A DNA stretch of 64,000 nucleotides from Hericium rajendrae. Lineage: Eukaryota; Basidiomycota; Agaricomycetes; Russulales; Hericiaceae. The stretch is taken from positions 3,844,001-3,908,000 of the forward strand of contig CM065878.1 of the NCBI GenBank assembly GCA_033439255.1, given 5' to 3'. Below the pieces are notes generated by a model, which saw only the letters and a list, made by a program, of their open reading frames with translations, ran no database searches and was not told the DNA's origin. A program made the position numbers and the translations under genes. Below, one piece after another: positions 34,213-45,536 of the stretch; within the stretch, counting starts at the first letter, position 1, and every line of letters begins with the position of its first letter.

Positions 34213-37202
34213 CTAGACATCAAAGACGACGTCCATTGCTCGGAACGCAGTGTTCCCCGGCCAGACCTTCACCGGCACCTCGCACTCCACCGTCTCGATC
34301 CGCACCGGCTGCCAGCCCTCCTCTCCCGCTCCGAGGTCCACCTCGCCCTCGCCCAGGCTTGCCGCGTCCTCTCCCTCCGACGCCTCGTCCCCATCGTGAA
34401 ATCCGCCTTCCCCAGGTCCGAGAAACGTGCTCGAAAACAGCGCTGACCAAAGCGCGGCGCAACCGGCGGGCTCGGCGGCGCGGGCGGCGTCTTCGGCTCG
34501 GGCCGCTCGAGCGGCGCGATGCCCGCCGTAGGCACCCATGCGCTGCCCCACTCGCCTCGCGGTCCGTCGCGCACGAGCTGCTTCATGCGTGCACTGTCCG
34601 CGACCGCGACGAGCAGGGACAGGCGCACCTTCCACTCGAGGCCGCCCAAGGGCGGCTCGCCCAGCGAGATTTGGAAGGCAGGTGACGCGTCGGACGGGAT
34701 GTCGAGCGTGAAGGTCGTGCGGAGCGCGGAGACGACGAAGGAGGAGTGGTATTCGGCGTGCACGCGGCGCATGTGGCGTGCATCGGATGCGGAGGACAGG
34801 GATGCGGGAAGCGATTCGTGTGCCTCGAGCATGGCGGAGAGCTGCGCAGAGTGAATTCAGTAATTGTAGTTGAGAGTAAGAAGATGCCCCACCTTGAGCA
34901 CCCTTGCCCGACTGTCTCGTTCATTCAGCTCCACGACGCCTACACGGTCTCACCGAGCCGATACGCCGCCTTCATGAACGTAAGCACCGCAACCTTCACT
35001 CCGTCCTTGTTCACATCGTATGAAATCTTCTTCGGCACGCGCGTCAAGATCTCGACCGCTTCCCGGCACCCCTTCAGTGTGCCCTCGCTCTCGCGGTCCT
35101 GATCTTCGTGGAGAGGCGATGGTGATGGTGATGACGAACCATTTTGCTTCTCACTGTGCAGCTGTTCGGCTGATGCGAGCAGACGGCGGCCATATGTCCG
35201 CAAACTGCCAACGGATCCCTGAAAGGAGCTGCAGAAACTTTCGTAGCAAGTCAAGTTCAGCATCCGGTTTATCTAGGCGCAGACGGACAGAACACTCACA
35301 TGCAGGAGTCGGCGCCCGTCTCTTCATTGTGCCATTCAGCGCTTTGCTGATATCCTCCGTTACCTTCGCCTGTGGTCTATTGAAGCTGGCCATGGCCGGC
35401 ATCAACAAATTATAGGGTAACTGCGGCTTGTCGACTAGCACCAACGCGTGAGCCCAGCCTCTTGACAACGAAACGCCAGACGTACCGGGAAACATGGTTA
35501 TATACCCGAATTGGCACCTTCATAACCCGGCTATTGCTGTTCGCCCCGCTCGGCGTCGCAGGCCCCTGGTTCGCACCCGCGCGACACGTCCCCACGGACA
35601 GCTGGTACGAGAAGCGGAGCGTGCGGCCCTTATACGTCGGGGGGAGGTACGACGGCAGATTGACCGCATACGCATCTGCACACGCAATCAGCTCACACCC
35701 CGAGAAACCTGAGAAAACACGCACACGTCCGCGACTCGCCCGGCCCGAGCGTGAGATCGACCGCGAGCATCGCCGGCGGGATCTCGAACACGGGCAGCGG
35801 TGTCTCCGGGTCCCACTCCTCCTCGGGCATCCCAAGCCCCAGCCCCACGCCTGACGCTGCACCCGCATCCGGCGCGAAGAACGACGCGACGTACGACGGC
35901 GCGCGCGCCTTGTGCCCGCGCACGAACCCGCCCGGCCCGTGCGGCGGCGCGGGCGACAGCAGCGAGAACAGGCTCGCGGACAGCGAGGAACTGCGTGCAT
36001 GCGATTGCCGGCGCGGGCGTGGGGTCTCGATCGCCGCGCCGCCGTCGAGCGAGGACGTGATGTCCATGCTGCCGCCGCCGCGCGGGTAGCGTTTCGCGAC
36101 GCGCGTGCGGAGGGCCGCGAGCGCGGGCGAACGCGCCGGCGGACTGCGGGGGCGCGAGCGCGAGCGTGCCGGTGAACTGGACATACGCGTAGAGCACGAG
36201 CTCGGTGAGCGGCGGAGGGAAGGTGGAGGAGAACGCGCTGCGTGGGGGCAGCGGTGTCGTGCCGTTTGGCGGTGGGCCGTGTCCGAGGCCGAGTTGGGAG
36301 GGATGCCGTGGCGCAGGTGGCGGCGGCGGGGGAGGAGCGCGTGGTGGGTAGGAATGTGATGCGGATTTAGCTGCGGAGCCCGTGGTGAAGGGTGCGGGCG
36401 TCGGGACTGGGGAGGGAAAGTTGGGCGTAGGAGGTATGGGAGATGATCCGGATTCGGCGATGGGGTCGAGGGAAACCGCGAAGGTCGTGGTGGAGGCGGA
36501 GGCGCTTTGGGGTATGGGCGACGTGACTAGGGGCGGGACACCCTGTGAACCGTCGAAAACGGACTGTTTGCGAGCGTGCGGATGATTTGCTGGGAGGACT
36601 GGCGTACGCGCGAGGGGCGAGGAAATGCGGGGAGAGGAGGGCGCTGTGGAATGTTATATGTCGGACAGGGCATGGTGAGCTGTAATTTTGTGGGGACGTA
36701 CTTAATATTCGTCCATCGTCGTTTCGTTGCACGGCGCTGAGCACTTTGCTTCCTGCCCCGCTGCGCAGTTGTTCATCGAGGTCATGAGGCGATAATACAT
36801 GTACAGACAGTGACTTCCCGCCGAAACGCTTCTTCATGTCCTTGCTCAGCTCAGGGAGCTCGTCCGCGCCCTTCGGTGGTGAAAGGCGTGAGCGTCCAAT
36901 GAGCCCCTTCTTTGTCGGTGCATCTTTCACCACAGCAGACTTCGAACTGATGTAGACGCAGCGCGAAGGAGACCAGGAGAAGTAGGCGGACGCGCGAGTG
37001 GTGCTGAGCTGACGGAGTGGGCACTGCGCTTGTGTGTCTGCGACGGGCGCTGAGAAGATGGGGATTGCGGGGTGCGTATGTTGGTGATGGTGACAGTTAC
37101 AGAGAGGGGTTCGCCAGCGAAGAAGGAGGACTGGGAAGGAGTGACGACGACACGGAGGGCGGTATCTATGTCGGCCTGCGTGGATGGCCCAGGTGCGGAC
37201 AT
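34213..37202 (-). CDS. Rgp1-like protein (Rab6/Ypt6 GEF subunit)
   Basis: Rgp1 partners with Ric1 as exchange factor for Rab6/Ypt6 at the Golgi. The start at 37202 gives the family N-terminus LRVVVTPSQSSFFAGEPLSV; DMKKRFGGKSLSVHVLSPHD follows. A Ser/Pro-rich linker leads to ELVLYAYVQFTGTLALAPP, then GGGSMDITSSLDGG, EWDPETPLPVFEIPPAMLAV and LPPTYKGRTLRFSYQLSVGT. Further blocks: SNSRVMKVPIRVYNHV, SYDVNKDGVKVAVLTFMKAA, YRLGETV...GVVELNERDSRARVLK and MLEAHESLP. It ends WQPVRIETVECEVPVKVWPG followed by NTAFRAMDVVFDV. At least eight exons. Codon use is very GC-rich (third-position C/G) compared with neighbouring genes. Two frame slips, near 36135 and 34455, interrupt conserved coding sequence. The frame is also open upstream to 37310, see findings. 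Confidence 0.87.
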
Positions 37203-37851
37203 TTTTGCTTCCTGGTATCTAAAGAAAATAGAGGAGGAGATAGAGGAGAGTATGAGTCCCACAAGACCGATTGCAAGTACAAGAGATGATATGATCTGAT
37301 AAGTAAACAAACAGGACCGGGGGAACTGGTGGTGACTCGGAACCGAGGTGTTGCGGTGGGACCGAGGGAGGATAACCGGATTTCGGGTTGTTCACAGAGT
37401 GCCGGTAGGAAAGATCACGATTGGGGAAAGCATTTCCAACGCTGAGCAGAGCAGTCGAGGAAATGAACGGGCGACGTGGCGGTATGTGCTCAACTCGCTC
37501 AAAGCAGTTCACAACTCATTCAGGTCCTGGAACTTCGGCTAATCTTGCGCAAGAATTCGCTCACGACCATATGTCTCTGATCTCGTTGGCTCTCGACAAA
37601 CTTATCAGAAGGAACGCATTGACAGGAGAACATCTTTGTCAACGTATCATGCTGCACGTCTTCCCAGAGGTCCAAATATTGTCTTGCGCAGATGTTGGAT
37701 ATCTGAGACATGATGCTGACGTGGTTTGTGTACCAAGAACTTTGGATCCTAACAACCGCTGTGGCGCGTCTCCATTTCAAATTCATTATCCTCCCCGCGC
37801 CGCGCAAGCTTGTTCCAACACTTGCCCGATCCCCGATACCTTCAGCACAAT
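37203..37851. promoter_or_regulatory. Divergent region between Rgp1-like and CSN7 genes
   Basis: 650 bp between two divergent starts. The 5' UTRs and promoters of both genes must lie here. A long overlapping plus-strand ORF crosses it into CSN7 exon 1 but is in a different frame from CSN7 and is not supported. Confidence 0.45.
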
Positions 37852-38982
37852 ATGGATCTCGGAACGCATCTGGCGGCGAAACTCGAGCCGTTTGTGCTCA
37901 TGTCCAAGTCTGCGAAGGGAGCTGCAGCGGCAAAGCTGGTCCAGGACGCCACTTCTGCCCCGGGCGTGTACGTATTTGGTGAACTCCTTGAGTTGCCGAA
38001 TATCCAGGAGGTACGTTGCGGCATTTCGTTTCTTAGTGAATGATATACATCGTATTGCATATAGCTTGCACAGAGCGAGCAGCACGCGTCATTCTATTCA
38101 TTGCTTCAGCTTTCTCGTACAAGACATATTCAGACTATCTCCGTTGAGTCCATTGAACGCGATGTCCTCTCGCCCAGGCTCACATCCTCTGAAATCAGAA
38201 CACAAGGATGCGTTACCCCAACTATCCCCAAACCAAATCACAAAGCTCAAGCACCTCTCGCTCGTCTCTTTCGCGATGGAGCGCCGGGTCCGTTCATTCT
38301 GTTCTCCCATATTGTACATAATTAACAACGTCACGAAATCTGGATTTAAAGATACTCCCCTACACCGATCTTCTCCAAGCCCTGCAAATATCGACGATCC
38401 GCGAGCTCGAAGACCTCATCATCGACGCCATCTACCTCGACATCATCCGCGGGAAGCTCGACCAGAAGGAGCAGCAGTTCGAGGTCGAATACACCATGGG
38501 TCGGGACGTCGAGCCTGACAAGATCTCGGCGCTCCTCCAATCTCTCCAGGACTGGTGCGTCTCTTCCTGCATCCTGCACTACTCACTTTTATCATCCTTC
38601 TGATGCAGGTCACAAATAACCTCGACCGTCCTTACCGCGCTTGACAGCAAGCTGGTGTACCTGACTTCTCAGTCCGCCGCGAATGCTGCCGAGGATGCAG
38701 AGCACCAGCGCCTGCTTACCGCCGCGCTCAAGGAGGTCACCGAGAAGCAGAAGGAGAGCAAGGCCGCGGCGAAGCGCGGCGGGGCAGGCGCGCGCAAGGA
38801 CCGCGAGCGCGAGGACGACAGCATGGACGTGGATGATCCGCCCGCCGAGAGCAAGGGGAAGAATCGCAAGTACGTGGCTTTATCCATTGGTCGCCGGCGA
38901 ATCTTTGTGCTGAGGGACGACTGCGTAGAGCACCGCAGGAGATCTCGTCCAAGCCCGCAGCTCGAAACGCAATCGGTTCTAG
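37852..38982 (+). CDS. CSN7: COP9 signalosome subunit 7 (PCI domain)
   Basis: Scaffold subunit of the COP9 signalosome, which removes Nedd8 from cullins. The start at 37852 ([20 protein letters not shown]) leads to [56 protein letters not shown] and the winged-helix part of the PCI domain, [20 protein letters not shown] then [20 protein letters not shown]. The C-terminal helix carries [20 protein letters not shown] and a basic/acidic tail with [11 protein letters not shown]. Introns near 38011-38069, 38132-38194, 38278-38342, 38553-38608 and 38870-38930. The end is uncertain: one frame runs [11 protein letters not shown] then on to about 39126, while a one-base shift ends ...SSKRNRF at 38982, which looks like a family C-terminus. 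The shorter end is given. Confidence 0.85.
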
Positions 38983-39476
38983 ATGCCTCAACAGCGTCTC
39001 GCGATGTCATCATACCGATCTCCGCATTTTTGCTGTCGTACATTTGCCGTCCTTTCTCTCTAGCATTTTTTGTACGTTTACACATTTGCCACATCAAATA
39101 CAGTTCACATGATCTCCTGCACCTTTAAGAGTCGACGATCGATGGTAAGGGCACATTTATAGACTGGTGACCGTCTCTCTCGTACACAATGACGGACGAG
39201 TCGAGTATTACACACACTGCACGGAATCCGAAAACTTGGTGTTATAAGGACTCATATGCACAAATGCCGGTCAATTTCAATTCATCTCAACGAGCTCGTG
39301 CTTTTGGGAAGCTGCATATGTATACGACTGTAAGTCGGGCCTTACTTAAGTACCTAGTACGGGCTTACGCTGCGTATTTACGCGAGTTCGAGTCCTGACA
39401 ATCACAAGACACTGAATTACAAGATGAAGCAAGCCATCCAACAAACATCTACATTTGGCTGAAGAAGTAGCATATT
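38983..39476. other. Convergent 3' spacer, CSN7 and kinase-like gene
   Basis: No gene supported. An RNA-gene-like GTTCGAGTCC at about 39385 was considered and rejected as a tRNA. Confidence 0.4.
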
Positions 39477-40650
39477 CTATCTCTCATATCCATAACAATT
39501 CGAAATGAGATGAATATATTCAGATTTGAGGTTCGTCTTGTGAGGAGCTGTGAAATCAACGAGACGCCACTTGTGGATCTTCTTCGTGTTCGGAGATGGT
39601 GAGCCTGGAAGTCCTGGGGGCACATCCGGGGCGCGCAAAACATTCTGTCTTCTGCCCTGCCAGTCATCTTCGATCGAGAATTGTGCGACGTCGAGGTACA
39701 AATCCAAGATATCTTTCCTATTGCGCAACATCAGTGGGCAGAAAACTTGAGAACAGGAAAACAACTCACTTGTCTTCGTCACTGATCGGTTTCTCGGAGG
39801 GCAATTCATCTCCCAGACGTTCCAAAACCAGAACACAAAGTCGATCTGGGTGATGTATAAACTCCTTCAAAATGGGGGGTAACTTGTTGAATTCACCCCG
39901 ACTGAGTGTAAATCCGACGTCGTCAGCTGCTTCATCATCTGGGTCCTTGCTGTCGAATTCTTTAGTCCAGGGACGTGGTTCAATATATCCGCCAAGATCG
40001 ACTTGGAACAGACCGTAACACCTCGGGATAGCAACACCTTGGATGGATTCCATCTCATCGTAGACCCATGCTTCTTTCATAAGTTTGTTGCCCTGCCACC
40101 GACGTGCCATCTTAAGTACTAGAGGTGAAAGTTGGACGTTGGAGTCGGACAACTCCGCGTTATCAGCACCGAAAACAACAGCGTCTCTGCCATTACTGAT
40201 GGCGTCACGGATAGAGCAGGATAATATCAGGTTGTCGGCCTTCGGAAGGGCGGAAGGGCGGCGTGCAGGAGCACCATCCGGTCGAATATGAGGCCCTTCG
40301 TCAAATTGGAAAGGTGCAACGAGGTCTTCGGAATAGCGAGACGCTTGAGACAGATAGGACCTTCTCCGGGTACTAACCCGTCGATGACGAGGGTGCTTAT
40401 TGCATTCTGTAACTATACCAGTTGGTGTAAGCACGTATCTACCATGAATCGGCCAGAAGCATAACCGTACCAGAGGCAGTAGCATGGTTTTGATGATTTG
40501 CTGTAGAGTGCTCTGAGTTGCGCGTCCGGCTGTCAGCGACTGCTGGCAAGTCGTGTTGAGCTCGGTTAGTGATCTGGTTGTCGTAAAGCAACGTGGCGAA
40601 CAGGTGGAGCATGCTCTCTCAAGCTGTAAGAGGCTCAAGCATCTGTTCAT
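39477..40650 (-). CDS. Protein-kinase-like protein with degenerate catalytic loop
   Basis: Two exons. Exon 1 (40650 to about 39773) has a basic N-terminus, then a kinase N-lobe-like part: LVLKMARRWQGNKLMKEAWV (possible VAIK-type Lys), EMESIQGVAIPRCYGLF and the hinge-like LCVLVLERLGDELP. A 53-nt GTGAGT...TAG intron follows. Exon 2 has DLYLDVAQFSIEDDWQGRRQ with NVLRAP where HxD-x4-N is expected, then KWRLVDF in place of DFG. It resembles the small kinase-like proteins widespread in Agaricomycetes. The catalytic His is absent and the spacing to Asn is two residues longer than usual, so activity is doubtful. Function unknown. Confidence 0.7.
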
Positions 40651-40806
40651 TTGTTCAGGTTCAGATTATGAAGAGATCACGAAGACGAGTAAATTATAAG
40701 ATAATGGATGCAGCGAATTGAAGAACTTGTCTCAGTCTAAGCATGTTCATGCTCGCTGTCTGTGACTTTACATATATTCTGATGAAGCCACTTCAGGCAT
40801 CAGTAT

Positions 40807-42115
40807 TTATCCAAACCTTCCTCCTTGCGTTATATCTCTACTTACTTCCTCCGTGATGTGTACCGCATAGGGAACCGTGTAGCCAGACGATGCCGAGGCA
40901 CCTCTCACGTGAAGCGAGGGGCTAGCACACGGCAACGCAGTACTGCGGCGTGACATCTCCATTGGAAATTGCAACTGTGGGATCGTCTGAGACTTGAGGG
41001 TGCGTTTGTACCGCAGATACCGGACTTGCAGGATGAGGAGGCAGAATACGATGCCCTGTAGGAAAAGGATCATCGTCATTCGATACAGTATGGCGAACGC
41101 CAGAGAGAAATAGATAGAACTGACGACATGCGGAACAATCGCATCGATAATGATGAGGACACTGAACGATGACAACGTGTAAGTGAGCATGAATGCGACG
41201 ACGGCAGCAGTCCATAGAGCTCCGCTCTCGATGATGGCCATAAGCGCAGGGTGAGTACTGAGAGAGACCGCATGCGTGGTTCTGGTCTTGTAAATCTTCC
41301 TCGAAATCACGGCTAGACATATCGGTTCGGAATGAGAAATCTCGTGCATTTGTTGAGAATCACTTGCCTGTGCAATGGACATTGACATATAGGGTCAAGC
41401 AGGCACAGGTGGTGACCCAAACGTTTCCAAAATTGAATGCCGATGCACCGCCCTGAATGGAACCAGCGATGGCAGTGATGGCATATACTATGAAAAAAAA
41501 AAGGACATGGATAAGCTCAAGTGGTATCAGAACGACAGCAGCCTACCAAGAATGCCGAGGACGGGCGGAAGAGTTGGCAAGCTACGTCTGTCAGAGACAA
41601 GCCATAGCCGCCAAACCTGCTGAGAACTAAGTTTCTGTATATTCCAGTGTTGAAATGGAGGTCACATTGATGCAGTCACCAAGAACGACTTGAAAGTTCA
41701 TTATTGCCCCTCTGGCGAGGAACATCGGGTCTTTGTAGGACAACTTGGCGTAGAAAATGTCAGCGCCCTCTGTCCAGAAGAATGCTCTGAAGACATCTGT
41801 TGCACTCAAGGCTATGTGCTACCGTGGTCAGAACAGTAAGTTACTAAATGGCTTAATTGACTATTCTTAAAACTCACAGTCAACGCGACGCAGAACATTA
41901 GGGCCAGTCCAGCTGGCAAAACTTTTGCGGACCGCGCAGCTTGAGGATCCTCAACGCGCAAGAGGACGACTAATGTTATCAACGCTAGGACTGAAAAACT
42001 TCCTGAAATAAAGACGAGTTGATAGCATGAATAGAAAAATGTCGGCGAACGTACCAAACAAGAGGAACTCGAAGCACAGAGCGAGCAACTCGCTTTTGGT
42101 GAAAGTGATTGCCAT
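40807..42115 (-). CDS. Seven-TM-like membrane protein, copy A of a tandem family
   Basis: Multi-exon gene encoding about seven hydrophobic segments, resembling Agaricomycete membrane proteins of unknown function (DUF6534-like; name uncertain). The start at 42115 gives MAITFTKSELLALCFEFLLF. Then SFSVLALITLVVLLRVEDPQ, LPAGLALMFCVALTV, AFFWTEGADIFYAKLSYKDP, RGAIMNFQVVLGDCINVWRL, LPTLPPVLGIL, a segment with GSIQGGASAFNFGNVWVTTC, then IYKTRTTHAVSLSTHPALMA, IIESGALWTAAVVAFMLTYT, LSSFSVLIIIDAIVPHV and ILQVRYLRYKRTLKSQTIPQ. The C-terminal tail is Ser-rich and hydrophilic, ending DITQGGRFG. Copies B and C lie just upstream in the same orientation with the same exon order. Confidence 0.7.
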
Positions 42116-43278
42116 AATTGTCAGCCGTACATCTTTAGTTCTGCTTTAATGTGCCTCGTGAGTCGAGATGCCATCAGTATCTGTTGTGGTTGTCCCGGAT
42201 GGGTACTGTCCACTCGGGTTTCACGGCATCGCAGGGAGCTCTGAAACATAGAGATGGCCATCTTATCAATCAGATTGTCATGGCACTCACATATTTAGGT
42301 GTCATGCGCTTGGTTTGGATATTTGAGACAGCGGTATTGACGAGCATAGGATCCACAGCTGCTACGCCATGCACCAATCTTATCCCAGCCTCGTATCACT
42401 TCCCGAGCTGTTCGTGTCTCCTACGGATGTTGATAAAACTCGTAACTGACCGAAGATCGACCACACCTTGTCGTCGGCTGTCCTTGCTGCGCCTCACGGA
42501 CAAGATGGTCGCGACGTGCTCTTCTCGTTCGCTTCATCTTTCGCAGTTGTCTTGCTCTCCCGAGCCGAGTGTCTGGAGAGCTCAACGTGCAAGGCAGCGA
42601 CGCCGTGCAGGGACCATAGCACTGCGCTGAGCGTACTTCTTTGCGTCACACCGTCAAGCACGAGGCTGGCGACCGCGTCGCGTGTGCGCCGGAACGTCCA
42701 ATCCATGATGATGCAGTCCTAGCGTTGCAGGCACCATCCGTGGTCCCGTGATCCCCATGCTGTCGTCATCGTAGGGTACGTCCATGCTAGAAGATGATAG
42801 GCATAATAAGGATGTGTTCATGGAGGCCACGCCGAACGAATCCAAATCGAATATGTCGGACATGCTCGAGGGTCCGAGCTCTTCGCGGAGGTTTCGGAGG
42901 AAATAAGGGGCAAGTCTAGGGATAGTGGCATCAATATTCGAACTCATAGTGCAGAGATAGCGATGATGATTGTGGCTCTGATATCCCAAGGACTCAGCGT
43001 GAAGATACTTCAAAAAACAGAGCTGTTGAGCAGCTGTCTTATGGAGGGATGGGCGCAATTTCGTCGAAAATGTTTCTCTACGTGATAGCACATACATAAG
43101 ATACATCAAAGGCTTGAAACAAGCAAGTCGAGGACCAGAGACATATGCAGGAATTCGGAAGGATGATGTGGAAGATGCCAAAGACGTGCACGTTAGCGCC
43201 CACGACAAGTCCATAACGCCGACGGCAATGTCCGGTGGACAGTTCGACGATTCGACCACGTAACAACGCCGCATTTCC
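42116..43278. other. Spacer between copies A and B, with duplicated 5' flank and an orphan ORF
   Basis: About 42120-42470 (upstream of copy A) is similar to 44700-45085 (upstream of copy B), for example TCAGATTGTCATGGCACTCAC versus the same words with changes, and a shared AAAGATCGACCACA-type end. The rest contains a minus-strand ORF (42654-43274) whose internal part reads IPRLAPYFLRNLREEL and is Ser/Asp-rich after that; it has no recognised domain and may be the tail of a lost membrane-protein gene. Confidence 0.5.
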
Positions 43279-44681
43279 TCAAGATCGTGAATCTTCCTTG
43301 ACCACTCGCTGTACTATACAGAACTTCAGATCGCCTGAAGCCAGTTGGTATATCAATATCCAGACATTTATTGGTCCTTGTAATACAGCTCCATTCCCTT
43401 CGTTGGGTGCACCGTCAGCGGCAATGTATGACCAGATAAGTGCCGGTGTACTTCTCGCAAGCGAAGGGCTATGAAGCAATGCAGTACTGCAGTGTGAAAT
43501 GTCCGCTGGCAATTGCAAGTCCTGGATTGTCTGAGATTTGAGCGTGCGTTTGTATCGCAGATACCGCATTTGAAGTATGACGAGGCAGAAAACAATGCCC
43601 TGTGCATGAAGGAAGATTAGTCGTCGCTCGACACGGTGCGGAGGGCATCAAAAAGACATAGATAAGACTTACGACGTACGGAACAATCGCATCGATCACG
43701 ACGAGGACACCAAGCGAGGACAAGGAATAAGTTAGCATGAATGCAATGACAGCAGCAGTCCATAGCGCTCCGCTCTCGATGATAGCCATAACAGCAGGTT
43801 GAGTGCTGAGGGAGATCGCGTGCGTGGTACGAGCCAGGTATATCTTACTCGAAATCACGACTGTAAGGAATCGTAAGCAACGGGATAGCTTACATAGTCA
43901 CAGTATCAGGCAGGAGCCACTTGCCTGTGCAATGGACATTGACATACAGGGTCAAACCGGCGCAGGCTATAATCCATGCGTTTCCGAAATCGAATGCATC
44001 TACACCAGCGTAGAAGCATCCAGTGACAGCAGTGATGATATATGCTATTAAGGTGCCACGGCGTGAATTAGCTCGAATGTGATATCACAGCGACGATGGC
44101 GTACCGAGAATTCCGAGCATGGGTGCAAGAATGGGTAAGCGACGTCTGTCAGAGATGACCCACAAACGCCAAACCTGTGAGAACGTAAGTTTTTGTCTAA
44201 TTCAGCATAAATAGCGAAGTCACATTAATGCAATCGCCGAGGATAACTTGAAAATTCATTATCGCTCCTCTGACGAAGAAAAGTGTGTTCTTCTCAGTGA
44301 CATAGAATATGTCGGCACCCTCCGGCGAGAATAATGCTCTGAAGACACCTGTGGCACTCAAAAATATGTGCTATCATGGTGCCACAAGGCATTAAGCTGC
44401 TGAATCGCTCGGTTGACTGTTGACTGCTGATTGGACTCACAGTGAAGGCAACGCAAAGCATGAGGACCAGTCCGGCTGGCAAAATCTTCGCTGATCGTGT
44501 AGCTTGAGGTCCTCAATGCGTAGTAGGACAGTTATGGTGATCACAGCCAGGACCGAAAAGATTCCTGGATTAGAGACAAGTCGACAGAATGTAGTATGGA
44601 AGTCTGCGAGGGCAACGTACCGAAAAACAGGAACTCGAAGCACAGAGCGAGGAGTTCTCCTTTAGCGAAAATCATCGCCAT
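43279..44681 (-). CDS. Seven-TM-like membrane protein, copy B (frame-disrupted)
   Basis: Paralogue of copy A with the same exon order. The start at 44681 gives MAMIFAKGELLALCFEFLFF. Shared blocks: GIFSVLAVITITVLLRIED, LPAGLVLMLCVAFTV, FRALFSPEGADIFYV, RGAIMNFQVILGDCIN, RTTHAISLSTQPAVMAIIES, LTYSLSSLGVLVVIDAIVPY and MRYLRYKRTLKSQTIQDLQL. The tail after LARSTPALIWSYIAADG differs from copy A and runs to 43279. Compared with copy A, one base is missing near 44508: A has GAT-CCT-CAA, B has GAC-CTC-AAG, so the frame changes inside a conserved block and returns sense only in another frame. Whether this is a real mutation or a sequence error is open. Function unknown. Confidence 0.65.
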
Positions 44682-45536
44682 GTTGTCTTGATCTTACTAT
44701 AGGCATATGTTGTTTCTGCTTTTATATTTCACGGGATGTAGGGCATCATCGGGATGTGTTCCAATGATTGTAGCTTATGTCTGTAGAAATGCCCATGATC
44801 TTCGAAGAACCTTGGTGCTCGAGTGCATAAGACCGAGACTGGAAATGCAGAGATGTCATGGCATGGTGAACATCACATCAGATTGTCACTGCACTCACAG
44901 ACTTGCATGCCACATGGTTGGTAAAGACCATGGGCAGACGTCGTACGACCGTTGACTGTTTGGCAGGAGTGATGCACAGTCGCTATGCCACGCACCAATC
45001 GCATCCCAATCCCATATCACCTCCCGCGCTGTTGCATCTTCTGCATGTCGATAGGGTGATTCGCGGGTTGATCAAAGATCGACCACATAAGAGTATCAAG
45101 GGGAAACTTCCACCGAATGTCTTTAACCGATCTGTTTGTCACCTGGGCTATGTTTCTCGTGCTCAGCCGCCGAACCTTCCCTTCGTTCCTCCCCATCTTT
45201 AACCCCGTTCCCTGACGGAAGTTCAAGATGGCCATCGTGGTGTTTGTGCGGACGTTTCTAACATCAAATATGGTAAAGCCGACATTGGTTGGTGCTGTAT
45301 TCGCCCTGGAAGTTTGTATTCAGGATGTGAAGAATCATGAGCAACAGAATTTACTAAAACCACCTACACGCAACTATGGTACATTAATTGCACTCGCTTC
45401 AAAGCGACTCGGCATCACATGTTCATTTTTTTTCTCTGCAATTCGGTCTTAACCGTTGCCCACGTATCCTGCCAGCAGGTCCAGACATGGAATATGACCC
45501 ACACACGTAGTGAAGTACTACCCGGTTTCGCACTAG
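44682..45536. other. Spacer between copies B and C
   Basis: The left half (about 44700-45085) is the 5' flank of copy B and is similar to the flank of copy A. The right half has only short ORFs without family signal and contains the 3' flank of copy C. Confidence 0.45.

Noticed and set aside
37421-38518. 365-codon plus-strand ORF crossing the CSN7 region
   Set aside because: It runs through CSN7 introns in another frame and has no family signal; CSN7 exons explain the conserved protein.
39340-39400. Possible tRNA because of GTTCGAGTCC
   Set aside because: No matching acceptor, D or anticodon arms could be folded around it.
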